From an uncultured Bacilli bacterium (GTDB lineage Bacteria; Bacillota_I; Bacilli_A; ML615J-28; CAG-698), in the NCBI GenBank assembly GCA_934096585.1, contig CAKOMG010000010.1:1-50671 (forward strand): 50,671 nucleotides of DNA, written 5' to 3'. Shown here in pieces: positions 24,372 through 33,259 of this stretch. A program made the translations under genes and the position numbers. The stretch's first letter is position 1. Each line of letters opens with the position of its first letter. The notes beneath the pieces were generated by a model that did no database searches, was not told where the DNA came from, and saw only the letters and a list, made by a program, of their open reading frames with translations.

Positions 24372-25877
24372 ATGGATAAAAAAATTATAGAATTAATTAA
24401 TGTAAATAAAGAATTTGATGGTATTAAAGTAGTTGATAATGTAAATCTATATATTCAAAAAGGGGAATTTGTAACTATACTTGGTCCTTCAGGATGTGGT
24501 AAAACAACAACGCTAAGAATGATTGCTGGATTTGAAACTGTAAGTAGTGGTGAAATATTACTAAATGGTGTTGATATTGCAAATATTCCTCCTTACCAAA
24601 GACCAATTAATACAGTGTTTCAAAGATATGCATTATTTCCTCATTTAGATGTTTATGATAATGTTGCATTTGGATTAAAATTGAAAAAAGTTCCTATTGA
24701 AGGAAAGGTAGATAAAAAAGGAAGACAAGTATATCGCCATTTAACTAAACAGGAAATAGATGAGAAAATTAGTCATGCTTTAAAAATTGTAGATTTAGAA
24801 GAATTTGAATGGCGTGATATTCAAACTTTATCAGGAGGACAACAACAACGTGTTGCCATCGCTCGTGCAATTGTTAATGAACCAGAAATATTATTACTTG
24901 ATGAACCTCTAGGTGCACTAGATTTAAAAATGCGAAAGGATATGCAAATTGAATTAAAAGAAATGCATAAAAAGTTAGGTATTACTTTTATTTATGTAAC
25001 GCATGATCAAGAAGAAGCTTTAACAATGTCTGATACAATAGTTGTTATGAAAGATGGTGTTATTCAACAAATTGGTTCACCCAAACAAATATATGATGAA
25101 CCTAAAAATGCTTTTGTAGCTGACTTTATTGGTGAAAGTAATATATATAGCGGCACTATTATTGATGACAACCATGTGGCATTTTTAGGCCATAGATTTG
25201 AATGTGTGGATAAGTTTCCTAAAAATGAAAAAGTTGATGTAGTAATTAGACCAGAAGACATATTCTTGATGGAAGAAGGCAAAGGAATGGTTGATGGAAT
25301 GCTTGTTAGTAAGATATTTAAAGGTGTCCATTATGAATATGTTATGATGGTTGGAAAAAGTGAAGTAGTAATTCAAGATACACAAGATCATGAAATTAAT
25401 CAAAAAATGAGTATTTTTATTAAACCATTTGATATCCAAATAATGCATAAGGAATTTACAGTTAATGAATATGATGGATATATTGATAAATATAATAATG
25501 TTGTATTTGCTAATGGTAAATTTGAATGTGATGTACGTCAATTAATCCCAGATACAACATTGGATGAAGAAGGATACTTAGTTGCAAGTGATGGTACTAA
25601 ATATGATTTATATGATGCTGATGTAAAAGTAAGAGTAGATCTAAAAGCAATTGAAATTGTTGATAATGATGAAGATGGTATAGTTGCTGGTGAAATTGTT
25701 TCTATAATTTACAAAGGTGATCACTATCAAGTTATAATTAGAACTGATGATGATGAAGACTTCGTTGTTGATACTGAATGGAGTTGGAATGAATTAGACA
25801 AAGTGTCAGTAAAAATTAGACCAGAAGATATTCATATGAAATTAGTTAAAGAGGCTAAAAATTATGTCAAAGATTAG
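24372..25877 (+). CDS. potA: Spermidine/putrescine ABC importer ATPase PotA, extended
   Basis: The ATPase domain has Walker A GPSGCGKTT at residue 38, signature LSGGQQQRVAIARA at about 153, Walker B ILLLDEPLGALD and switch VTHDQEEALTMSD. At 501 residues it is about 130 longer than typical PotA. About 15 residues are inserted before the signature (around GKVDKKGRQVYRHL). The C-terminus has two TOBE-like blocks, each with a VSxIxKGxHY segment and RPEDI. Start at 24372 because GGAG at 24362-24365 would be inside a TTG-initiated form. It overlaps potB by 14 nt. Confidence 0.95.
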   Translation: MDKKIIELINVNKEFDGIKVVDNVNLYIQKGEFVTILGPSGCGKTTTLRMIAGFETVSSGEILLNGVDIANIPPYQRPINTVFQRYALFPHLDVYDNVAFGLKLKKVPIEGKVDKKGRQVYRHLTKQEIDEKISHALKIVDLEEFEWRDIQTLSGGQQQRVAIARAIVNEPEILLLDEPLGALDLKMRKDMQIELKEMHKKLGITFIYVTHDQEEALTMSDTIVVMKDGVIQQIGSPKQIYDEPKNAFVADFIGESNIYSGTIIDDNHVAFLGHRFECVDKFPKNEKVDVVIRPEDIFLMEEGKGMVDGMLVSKIFKGVHYEYVMMVGKSEVVIQDTQDHEINQKMSIFIKPFDIQIMHKEFTVNEYDGYIDKYNNVVFANGKFECDVRQLIPDTTLDEEGYLVASDGTKYDLYDADVKVRVDLKAIEIVDNDEDGIVAGEIVSIIYKGDHYQVIIRTDDDEDFVVDTEWSWNELDKVSVKIRPEDIHMKLVKEAKNYVKD

Positions 25878-26667
25878 GTTTAAAAGAAAATATTTGGCAA
25901 TACCTTATTTCTTATTTTTGGTATTATTTGTTTTGGTACCTTTAATGTTGATTATTTATTATGCCTTAAGTAATGAGGATGGAACTGTATCATTAAATAA
26001 CTTAGTAAAGTTTTTCTCTAATAAAAACAAAATTGGACTTTTGGCAATTAGCTTTTTAATTGGAGCTCTCAATACAGCTTTGTGTTTACTTATAGGTTAT
26101 CCAGTTGCAATGATTCTTGCAAAAAGTACAAAAGGTCAAAATAAAATATCAATAATGGTTTTATTATTTATTATGCCAATGTGGATTAATTTTGTGCTTA
26201 GAACGGCTGCAACAAGAGATCTATTGTATTGGGTCGGATTAGATGGTGGAAATCATCCGTATATAGCAACAATGATTGGTATGGTATATAACTATTTGCC
26301 ATTCACCATTCTACCACTTTATACAACAATGATAAAAATGGATAAAAGTTTAATAGATGCGTCATATGATTTAGGCGCTAATCCAGTTCAAACATTTTTT
26401 AAAACGCAAATACCATTAACGATGCCAGGAATAATTAGTGGAGCTATGATGGTTTTTATGCCAACAATGTCAAGCTTCGTTATTAGTGACGTTATGGGCG
26501 AAAGAAAAATCCAATTAATTGGTAATACAATTCAATTTAACTTTGATCAAATGCGTTGGCATGAAGGAAGCTTTATTGCGTTTATAATGCTTGTCATTAT
26601 TGGTATTAGTATGCTTTTGACTCGAAATGTGAAAAAAGAAGAAAATGCTAGAGGTGGATTATGGTAA
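25864..26667 (+). CDS. potB: Spermidine/putrescine ABC importer permease PotB
   Basis: A 267-residue permease with six helices. The cytoplasmic EAA-type loop is DASYDLGANPVQTFFKTQIPLTMPGI, the contact point for PotA. FIMPMWINFVLRTAA in the middle is typical of PotB. It overlaps potA by 14 nt and potC by 7 nt, consistent with equal synthesis of the two permeases. Confidence 0.95.
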   Translation: MSKIRFKRKYLAIPYFLFLVLFVLVPLMLIIYYALSNEDGTVSLNNLVKFFSNKNKIGLLAISFLIGALNTALCLLIGYPVAMILAKSTKGQNKISIMVLLFIMPMWINFVLRTAATRDLLYWVGLDGGNHPYIATMIGMVYNYLPFTILPLYTTMIKMDKSLIDASYDLGANPVQTFFKTQIPLTMPGIISGAMMVFMPTMSSFVISDVMGERKIQLIGNTIQFNFDQMRWHEGSFIAFIMLVIIGISMLLTRNVKKEENARGGLW

Positions 26668-27467
26668 AAAAGATTATTGGAAAATCATATTTAGCCTTAA
26701 TATTACTTTTAATGTATGCTCCAATTTTATTGTTAGTTGTGTTTAGTTTTACAAACTCTACTCTTGTTGGAACATGGAATGGCTTTAGCTTAGAATTATA
26801 TAAGCAAATGTTTAAAAATGAAGAAATAATGGAAGCATTAAAAAACACTATTATTATTGCGGTTGTATCTTCATTGTGTTCAACATTATTGGGTACAATT
26901 GGAGCTATTGGTATTTTTTATAGTAAAGATAGAGCTAAAAAAGTAATTAATGGATTAAATCAAATTCCTGTCATGAATGCAGAAATTGTAACAGCAATTT
27001 CTTTAACAATATTATTTGTAGCTTTGGGAATAGAATTTAATTTTGTCACATTATTAATTGGTCATATGGTTATAACAATTCCATTTGTTGTACTAAGTGT
27101 TTTACCAAAGCTTCAACAATTAGATCCGAATACTTATGAAGCAGCACTTGATTTAGGAGCTAGTCCTAAAAAAGCATTATGGAGTGTAATTATTCCTGAA
27201 ATTATGCCAGGAATAATATCAGGATTTTTGCTTTGCATCACTTTATCTCTTGATGATTATATCATTACAGCATTTACAAGAAATAATTCTTTTTCTACTT
27301 TATCAACATATATATATGGGGTTACTGCCAAAAGAGGAGCTTTACCAGCAACTCTTCGTGCTTTATCAACATTAATAACAGTAGTAATGTTAATTGTTTT
27401 AATAATCATAAATGTTAGAAGTAAAAAGAATAATGTTAAAGTTAAGAGAGGAGTTAGAATAAAATAA
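26661..27467 (+). CDS. potC: Spermidine/putrescine ABC importer permease PotC
   Basis: A 268-residue, six-helix permease. The EAA loop is YEAALDLGASPKKALWSVIIPEIMPGI, and LLMYAPILLLVVFSFTNS at the N-terminus and SLDDYIITAFT near the end are characteristic of PotC. GGTGG precedes the ATG inside the end of potB. The potD ATG shares the last base of the potC stop codon. Confidence 0.95.
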   Translation: MVKKIIGKSYLALILLLMYAPILLLVVFSFTNSTLVGTWNGFSLELYKQMFKNEEIMEALKNTIIIAVVSSLCSTLLGTIGAIGIFYSKDRAKKVINGLNQIPVMNAEIVTAISLTILFVALGIEFNFVTLLIGHMVITIPFVVLSVLPKLQQLDPNTYEAALDLGASPKKALWSVIIPEIMPGIISGFLLCITLSLDDYIITAFTRNNSFSTLSTYIYGVTAKRGALPATLRALSTLITVVMLIVLIIINVRSKKNNVKVKRGVRIK

Positions 27468-29092
27468 TGAAAAAAATAATAATGATTTTAATTGCTTTTA
27501 CTTTAATGCTTTCTCTTTATGGATGTTCATCTAATAATGAAGAACTAATATTAAGAATTTATAATTGTCAGGATTATATTGATGAAGGTTTAGATGATAA
27601 TGGTCAAAAAGTTAGCAATTCAGTAATGGAAGATTGGCAAGAATGGTATTACAATCAATATGGAACAAAAGTTAGAGTAGTTTATGATACTTTTGAAACT
27701 AATGAATCAATGATGAACACTTTAAAGACTGGTAAAACAACTTATGATTTAGTTTGCCCATCTGATTATACAATACAAAAAATGATTAGATTAAATATGA
27801 TTGATGAGTTTGATTATGAATTAAAAGATGCAAAAGGTAATTTGATTATGACGAATTATGAATATATTGCTCCTTATATAAGAAATCTTTTTAAACAAAA
27901 AGATTGGGAAAGATATTCAATTCCTTATATGTGGGGAACATTAGGTTTTATTTATAATCCTGAAGTAATTGATGCTAAGGATATTGAACATTGGTCAATA
28001 TTATGGAATGCTAAGTATAAAAACATGGCTAGTGCAAAGGATTCTGTTCGTGACACTTATGTTGTTGGTGTAATGTATGTTTACTATGATGAATTAATGG
28101 AATTAAAGAATAAATATGAAACAAATGTTATTTCCCGTGATGAATATAATTTAAAAGTTTCAGAAATTATGAATAGATGTGATACAGATACAATAAAAAA
28201 AGTTGAATATGCATTACAAACAATGAAAAAAAATCTTTATGGATTTGAAGTAGATAGTGGAAAGAGTGATATCGTAACAGGCAAAATTGCTATTAACTTT
28301 GCCTGGAGTGGAGATGCTGTTTTTTCTATTGATGTTGCGGAAGAAGAAAATGATGTTAGATTAAACTATGTTGTTCCAACTGAAGGTAGCAATGTATGGT
28401 TTGATGGTTGGGTAATGCCAAAAGGAGCTAACAAAGAATTAGCACAGAGTTTTATTAATTATTTATGTGATCCAAAAATTGCAGTTAGAAATATGAATGT
28501 TATTGGATATACTTCATGTGTTGCCGGTGATAGTATTGTTGATTTAATTGATGATTGGTATGGCGCTACATTACCAGAATTTAATGATGAAACTTCTACT
28601 TGGTGGTATGATGAAGTTGATTTGAATATTAATGATAGTGCATTAGAAGTAAAAGTTATAGAAAATGAAATATATTTAGGAACGCAAAAGGTTATTGATA
28701 TTTTATCAAATATTAAAGATAAAGAAGGAAATCCTTATTCGGATAGTTATTTATGCACATATTATGAAGTCGATTTAACATATTTCTTTGAAGGGTCGGT
28801 AAGTGAAGAATATTTAAATGAAGATGGAAAAATTATTGTAGCCGTTGAAGAAAGAGGAAGACAATTTGATACACAGTATCCAGATTTTGAAACTATAACA
28901 AGATGTGCTATTATGGAAGATTTTGGCGATAGTAATGATGCAGTTTTGGAAATGTGGGAAAATGTAAAAATAGGTGATATTCCTCTTTATATTACATTTA
29001 TTGCTCTTATTTTAATTGTGTTATTTATAGCTGCAATTAATGCTAAATACTTTATAAAAAAATATCAAAAAACTGCAAGAAAAAAATCGTAA
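27467..29092 (+). CDS. potD: Polyamine-binding lipoprotein PotD, enlarged and with a C-terminal membrane helix
   Basis: The solute-binding protein of the polyamine importer. The signal ends in lipobox LYGC, with Cys at residue 20. Core PotD features include YDLVCPSDYTIQKMIR, YSIPYMWGTLGFIYNP, KIAINFAWSGDAV and WFDGWVMPKGA. At 541 residues it exceeds the usual 350 or so. Extra sequence of more than 100 residues lies after the NVIGYTSC segment, and a membrane helix plus basic tail (IPLYITFIALILIVLFI, then KKYQKTARKKS) ends the protein. It may therefore be held by both lipid and helix. Last gene of the operon. Confidence 0.92.
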   Translation: MKKIIMILIAFTLMLSLYGCSSNNEELILRIYNCQDYIDEGLDDNGQKVSNSVMEDWQEWYYNQYGTKVRVVYDTFETNESMMNTLKTGKTTYDLVCPSDYTIQKMIRLNMIDEFDYELKDAKGNLIMTNYEYIAPYIRNLFKQKDWERYSIPYMWGTLGFIYNPEVIDAKDIEHWSILWNAKYKNMASAKDSVRDTYVVGVMYVYYDELMELKNKYETNVISRDEYNLKVSEIMNRCDTDTIKKVEYALQTMKKNLYGFEVDSGKSDIVTGKIAINFAWSGDAVFSIDVAEEENDVRLNYVVPTEGSNVWFDGWVMPKGANKELAQSFINYLCDPKIAVRNMNVIGYTSCVAGDSIVDLIDDWYGATLPEFNDETSTWWYDEVDLNINDSALEVKVIENEIYLGTQKVIDILSNIKDKEGNPYSDSYLCTYYEVDLTYFFEGSVSEEYLNEDGKIIVAVEERGRQFDTQYPDFETITRCAIMEDFGDSNDAVLEMWENVKIGDIPLYITFIALILIVLFIAAINAKYFIKKYQKTARKKS

Positions 29093-29096
29093 AATT

Positions 29097-29124
29097 AAAG
29101 GCGTCAATTATTGACGTCTTTTTT
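29097..29124 (+). terminator. Terminator of the polyamine operon
   Basis: Stem AAAGGCGTCAA/TTGACGTCTTT (one G-T pair), loop TTA, T-run. Confidence 0.88.
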
Positions 29125-29148
29125 AAAAGTTCTTTATATTAAATATGA

Positions 29149-29177
29149 TTGTATTTAAAACTGTAAAATGATATAAT
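29149..29177 (+). promoter_or_regulatory. Promoter of the ABC exporter pair
   Basis: TTGTAT, 17-nt spacer, extended -10 TGATATAAT; GAGGAG and the ATG follow. Confidence 0.85.
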
Positions 29178-29200
29178 ATTAAGTAAAGAGGAGATATTTT

Positions 29201-29926
29201 ATGTTAGAAGTTAGAAATTTAGTTAAAGTATATAATGGCAATAGAGTAGTTGACAACGTTTCTTTTCAAATTAATGATGGAAAAATATTTGGATTTGTTG
29301 GGCCAAACGGGGCGGGTAAAACAACGACTATAAAAGCAATAATGGGATTAATTACTTTTGATAGTGGTAGTATAACATTCAATAATTTAGATATTAAAAA
29401 TAATCCAATCGAATTTAAAAAAGAAGTAGTGTATATTCCAGATAATCCGGATTTATATGATTCATTAACGGGAATTCAGTTCTTAAATTTTATAGCAGAT
29501 ATGTATGATATTTCTACTAGTGATAGAAATCGTGATATTATAAAATATAGTGAAATGTTTTTATTAAAAGATTCATTAGGAAACCTTATTTCAACATATT
29601 CACATGGTATGAAACAAAAGTTAGCACTTATCTCTGCTTTTATCCGCCATCCTAAATTATTGATTTTAGATGAACCATTTGTTGGACTAGATCCGGAAGC
29701 AACATTAAAGGTGAGAGAACAAATGAAGGAAATATGTAATCAAGGAGGTTCAGTATTCTTTTCTACTCATGTATTAGAAGTTGCTCAAAAAATATGTGAT
29801 AATGTTGCAATTATTTCTAAAGGAAAGATTAAGGCATGGGGAACAATGGAAGATGTAATTGGTGATCAATCATTGGAAGAAGTATTCTTCGAGTTAGCCG
29901 CAAACAGAGGATCACAAAATGAATAA
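29201..29926 (+). CDS. ABC exporter ATP-binding protein
   Basis: A 241-residue single-module ATPase with Walker A GPNGAGKTTT, signature YSHGMKQKLALISAF and Walker B LLILDEPFVGLDP, then FSTHVLEVAQ. The form is that of CcmA/DrrA-type exporters, whose substrates are diverse. GAGGAG precedes the ATG. It overlaps the permease gene by 8 nt, so the two are one transporter. The substrate cannot be inferred. Confidence 0.93.
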   Translation: MLEVRNLVKVYNGNRVVDNVSFQINDGKIFGFVGPNGAGKTTTIKAIMGLITFDSGSITFNNLDIKNNPIEFKKEVVYIPDNPDLYDSLTGIQFLNFIADMYDISTSDRNRDIIKYSEMFLLKDSLGNLISTYSHGMKQKLALISAFIRHPKLLILDEPFVGLDPEATLKVREQMKEICNQGGSVFFSTHVLEVAQKICDNVAIISKGKIKAWGTMEDVIGDQSLEEVFFELAANRGSQNE

Positions 29927-31523
29927 ACTATTGAAATTATTAAAGATTGATATGTTACAATCTTTCTCATTAAATAAATTAAATCGTAAACATAATAAAA
30001 AGAATTATAAGCAAATAGGATCGTTGATATTGATTGGGGTTTCTGGATTGTTTTTGTTCTTTGCGTCTATGTTTTATATGTTTATGATGGGATATGCATT
30101 AAAAAGTATTAATCATATAGAAGCAATATTGTATATAGGAATATCATGTGGTTCGGTATTTTGTTTCATGTATTCTTTTTTTAAATCAAGTGGGTTTTTA
30201 TATGAAACAAAAGATTTTGAATTATTAATGGCATTACCTATTAAAACTAAATATATTGTTACATCAAAATTGTTGAGTTTGCTCTTAATTAATTATTTAT
30301 TATTTGGATTATTTTATATACCATCTATAGTTGCTTACATTGTTTTAACTACAGCTAATGCTTTAGTAATAATTGAAGGTATAATTGTATTTATGACAGG
30401 GCCATTATTGATTATGTCTGTGTGTGGTTTTGTGTCTTTTGTCATTAACGTTTTTTTGAGAAAGTTTAAATATAAAAATTATGTTATGTCTATCTTGTAT
30501 TTTGTGTTATTCATTGCTTTGTTTGTTTTATATATGATGTTTGTTAATAAAATTGGTGGCAATGATGATGTAGATATAAACGAAATGGCTAATATGATTT
30601 TAAATATTGCCTTGAAAATGAAAAACGTTTATCCAATGTCAGGTTTTGTAGTTAAAGGATTTGAAGGAAATATTCTATATTTTCTTTTGTTTGTTGCTAT
30701 TATGATTATTCCATTTGTTATATTAGTTATATTTGTAAGTAAAACATTCTTAGTATGCAATATGAATGCAAAGAGTATTGCTTATAAATCTACTTATAAG
30801 TTATCTAATAGTAAAACACCAAATAAAATTAAAGCTTTACTTAAAAAAGAAACAAAACGATTTTTCTCTTCCACAAATATAATGTTAAATCTTGGAATAG
30901 GACCGATTATGTCAACTTTATTAGTTGTTATGAATGTGATGATGAATTCTTATGGATCTACGGAAGAAATGAAATCTGTTTCAACAATATTAATAATTAT
31001 GTTGTCTGGTTTAGCTTTTGGTATGATGCCAAGTACGTCTTCCTCAATTAATCTTGAGGGAAAAACATTTTGGATTTTAAAGTCAACACCCGTTAAAACA
31101 AAAGATGTTTTTATGGCTAAATCTCTATTTTATGTGTTATTATGTTTACCATTTGCTATTATCAATACTGGATTATACGTATTTATAAATGGCTTTAATG
31201 CATTGAATACGATATTAATGCTAGTTGATCAAGTAGTAATAATAATAATCTTTGCTTTTGAAGGATTGTTTATTAATATACTAGCACCAAAATTAGATTG
31301 GGATAATGAAGTTAGAGCAATTAAACAAACTGGGGCACCTGTTATTTCAATGCTTTTTGGTTTTTTAATTGATGGCTTATTATTTATAATTCCATTTATT
31401 TTAGAAATATATTTTGGGCTTGGTTTAATTGGTGTATTAGTTATGGGAATACTAATTTTAACTATTGTAAGCATTTTGTTATTTACAGTAGGAAAGAGTA
31501 AGTATGAAAGAATACAGGTTTAA
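29919..31523 (+). CDS. ABC exporter permease (ABC-2-like, 12+ helices)
   Basis: A 534-residue membrane protein with about twelve helices in two halves. The pattern FLYETKDFELLMALPIKTKYIVTSKLLSL and KTFWILKSTPVKTKDVFMAKSL, in which a segment before a helix is repeated in each half, is typical of large exporter permeases paired with DrrA-like ATPases. It begins within the ATPase gene and ends at a strong terminator. Confidence 0.88.
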   Translation: MNKLLKLLKIDMLQSFSLNKLNRKHNKKNYKQIGSLILIGVSGLFLFFASMFYMFMMGYALKSINHIEAILYIGISCGSVFCFMYSFFKSSGFLYETKDFELLMALPIKTKYIVTSKLLSLLLINYLLFGLFYIPSIVAYIVLTTANALVIIEGIIVFMTGPLLIMSVCGFVSFVINVFLRKFKYKNYVMSILYFVLFIALFVLYMMFVNKIGGNDDVDINEMANMILNIALKMKNVYPMSGFVVKGFEGNILYFLLFVAIMIIPFVILVIFVSKTFLVCNMNAKSIAYKSTYKLSNSKTPNKIKALLKKETKRFFSSTNIMLNLGIGPIMSTLLVVMNVMMNSYGSTEEMKSVSTILIIMLSGLAFGMMPSTSSSINLEGKTFWILKSTPVKTKDVFMAKSLFYVLLCLPFAIINTGLYVFINGFNALNTILMLVDQVVIIIIFAFEGLFINILAPKLDWDNEVRAIKQTGAPVISMLFGFLIDGLLFIIPFILEIYFGLGLIGVLVMGILILTIVSILLFTVGKSKYERIQV

Positions 31524-31525
31524 TA

Positions 31526-31555
31526 AAAGCTAGAAGAAGACCTTCTAGCTTTTTA
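31526..31555 (+). terminator. Terminator of the ABC exporter pair
   Basis: Stem AAAGCTAGAAG/CTTCTAGCTTT, loop AAGAC, T-run. Confidence 0.9.
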
Positions 31556-31584
31556 TATTAAGGATTAAAAAAATTTTTGAATAT

Positions 31585-31613
31585 AAAAAAACTTGATATA
31601 AAATACCAAGTTT
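31585..31613 (-). terminator. Terminator of the tRNA-His/tRNA-Trp unit
   Basis: Read on the minus strand, AAACTTG and CAAGTTT form a stem followed by seven Ts, just after tRNA-His. Confidence 0.7.
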
Positions 31614-31625
31614 AATTTTTTAATA

Positions 31626-31703
31626 TGGGGCGACTGACGCGATTCGAACGCGCGAATGCCGGAGCCACAATCCGGAGTGTTAGGCCTCTTCACCACAATC
31701 GCC
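31626..31703 (-). tRNA. tRNA-His (anticodon GTG)
   Basis: The anticodon loop TTGTGGC reads GTG. The gene encodes the extra G-1 opposite C73, the tRNA-His identity pair, and a terminal CCA. It is second in a minus-strand pair with tRNA-Trp, 9 nt apart. Confidence 0.95.
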
Positions 31704-31712
31704 ATATTATTC

Positions 31713-31786
31713 TGGCAGGGGTAGTAAGATTCGAACTCACATCTACGGTTTTGGAGACCGCTGCTCTACCATTGAACTATACCCCT
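31713..31786 (-). tRNA. tRNA-Trp (anticodon CCA)
   Basis: Acceptor AGGGGTA pairs with TACCCCT; discriminator G and CCA are encoded. The anticodon loop CTCCAAA reads CCA, which agrees with UGA acting as a stop here. Confidence 0.95.
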
Positions 31787-31799
31787 ATAATGCTATATT

Positions 31800-31828
31800 A
31801 TTATATCAAATTTTTTTATATAATTCAA
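31800..31828 (-). promoter_or_regulatory. Promoter of tRNA-Trp/tRNA-His
   Basis: On the minus strand: TTGAAT, 17-nt spacer, extended -10 TGATATAAT, 13 nt before tRNA-Trp. Confidence 0.85.
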
Positions 31829-31856
31829 GACATTTTTAAATTTTTTTATTTATTTG

Positions 31857-31873
31857 TAAACAACTATTGTTTA
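31857..31873. repeat. Inverted repeat TAAACAA-CTA-TTGTTTA
   Basis: A perfect 7-bp dyad with a 3-nt centre between the divergent tRNA and glyA promoters, upstream of the glyA -35. It could be an operator. Confidence 0.4.
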
Positions 31874-31907
31874 TAAAACAGTGTTATTTTTTGATTTCAA
31901 AAATTTA

Positions 31908-31936
31908 TTGAATTATTATGTGAATAGTGTTATAAT
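31908..31936 (+). promoter_or_regulatory. Promoter of glyA
   Basis: TTGAAT, 17-nt spacer, extended -10 TGTTATAAT. The leader to the chosen start at 32010 is about 65 nt and contains a short GGGAAC/GTTCTC hairpin. Confidence 0.85.
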
Positions 31937-32009
31937 CTAACTAGAATAATATTTATATAAAATGGGAACTATAAAAAAGGTTCTCATTAATTTTAGAAAG
32001 GATGAAAAA

Positions 32010-33245
32010 ATGTTAAAGGAAAAAGATTTTGAAATATACGAAGCAATAGAAAAAGAAAAAGATCGCCAAGAACATAATATTGAACTAATAGCATCAGAAA
32101 ATTTTGTATCTAAAGAAGTACTTGAAGCTCAAGGATCAATTTTAACAAATAAATATGCGGAAGGTTATCCTGGAAAAAGATATTATGGAGGTTGTAAGTT
32201 TGTTGATGTTGTAGAAACATTAGCAATAGAACGTGCAAAAAAATTATTCAATGCTAAATATGTTAACGTGCAACCTCATTCAGGATCACAAGCTAATATG
32301 GCAGCTTATCGTGCCATTTTAAATAATAAAGACAAAGTGCTAGGTATGGCACTTGATCAAGGTGGACATTTAACACATGGTAGTAGTTTAAGTTTTTCTG
32401 GAGTAGACTATGAATTCATTCCTTATTATTTAAATAAAGAAACAGAAGCAATTGATTATGATGCTTTAGAAGAATTAGCTTTAAAGGAAAAACCAAAACT
32501 AATTGTTGGTGGTGCTAGTGCGTATCCTTTAACAATTGATTTCAAAAGATATAGAGAGATAGCAGATAAAGTTGGAGCATACTTAATGATTGATATGGCT
32601 CACATTGCGGGGTTAGTTGCTGCAGGACTTCATCCAAATCCAATGGAATATGCGGATATTGTAACAACAACAACACATAAAACGTTACGTGGTCCAAGAG
32701 GAGGTATGATTTTAACAAATAATGAAGAACTAGCAAAAAAAATTGATAAAGCAGTGTTCCCTGGCATTCAAGGGGGCCCATTAATGCATGTTATTGCTGC
32801 TAAAGCAGTTTGTTTCAGGGAAGCTATGCAGGATGATTTTAAAGAATATCAAAAACAAATAATTAAAAACTGTAATGTCTTAGGAAACGAACTAGTAAAG
32901 TTAGGTTACATTTTAGTTGCACATAAAACAGAAAATCATTTATTAATTGTTAATGTAAAAAAATCAATTGGTTTAACAGGTAAAGTTGGAGAAAAAATTT
33001 TAGATAAAGTAAATATCACTTGTAACAAAAATACTGTACCATTTGATGAAGAAAAGCCATTTATAACAAGTGGATTAAGGATAGGGACAGCTAGTGTAAC
33101 AACTAGAGGAATGAAAGAACCAGAAATGATAGAAATAGCTCATTTAATTGATAGGGCATTAAAAAATAAAGATAATGAGGAAGAATTATTAAAGATTAAA
33201 GAAGAAGTTTTAACATTAACAAACAGATTCCCATTATACAAATAA
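32010..33245 (+). CDS. glyA: Serine hydroxymethyltransferase
   Basis: GlyA interconverts serine and glycine with tetrahydrofolate and PLP, feeding one-carbon metabolism. The 411-residue form is standard. IELIASENFVS and NKYAEGYPGKRYYGG are at the N-terminus; MIDMAHIAGLVAAG and TTTTHKTLRGPRGG, carrying the PLP lysine, are in the middle. The start at 32010 follows AAAGGAT; an in-frame ATG at 31962 would add 16 non-conserved residues and lies in the leader. It is followed after 14 nt by the M42 aminopeptidase gene. Confidence 0.97.
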   Translation: MLKEKDFEIYEAIEKEKDRQEHNIELIASENFVSKEVLEAQGSILTNKYAEGYPGKRYYGGCKFVDVVETLAIERAKKLFNAKYVNVQPHSGSQANMAAYRAILNNKDKVLGMALDQGGHLTHGSSLSFSGVDYEFIPYYLNKETEAIDYDALEELALKEKPKLIVGGASAYPLTIDFKRYREIADKVGAYLMIDMAHIAGLVAAGLHPNPMEYADIVTTTTHKTLRGPRGGMILTNNEELAKKIDKAVFPGIQGGPLMHVIAAKAVCFREAMQDDFKEYQKQIIKNCNVLGNELVKLGYILVAHKTENHLLIVNVKKSIGLTGKVGEKILDKVNITCNKNTVPFDEEKPFITSGLRIGTASVTTRGMKEPEMIEIAHLIDRALKNKDNEEELLKIKEEVLTLTNRFPLYK

Positions 33246-33259
33246 TGAAAGGATAATTT

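Noticed and set aside
31625..31876. Open frame of 83 codons on the plus strand
   Set aside because: It lies over tRNA-His and tRNA-Trp on the opposite strand and their promoter; the translation is the well-known artefact of reading tRNA genes.
31962..32009. Longer N-terminus of glyA
   Set aside because: The extra 16 residues are not part of the conserved protein, and the ATG at 32010 has the better ribosome site.
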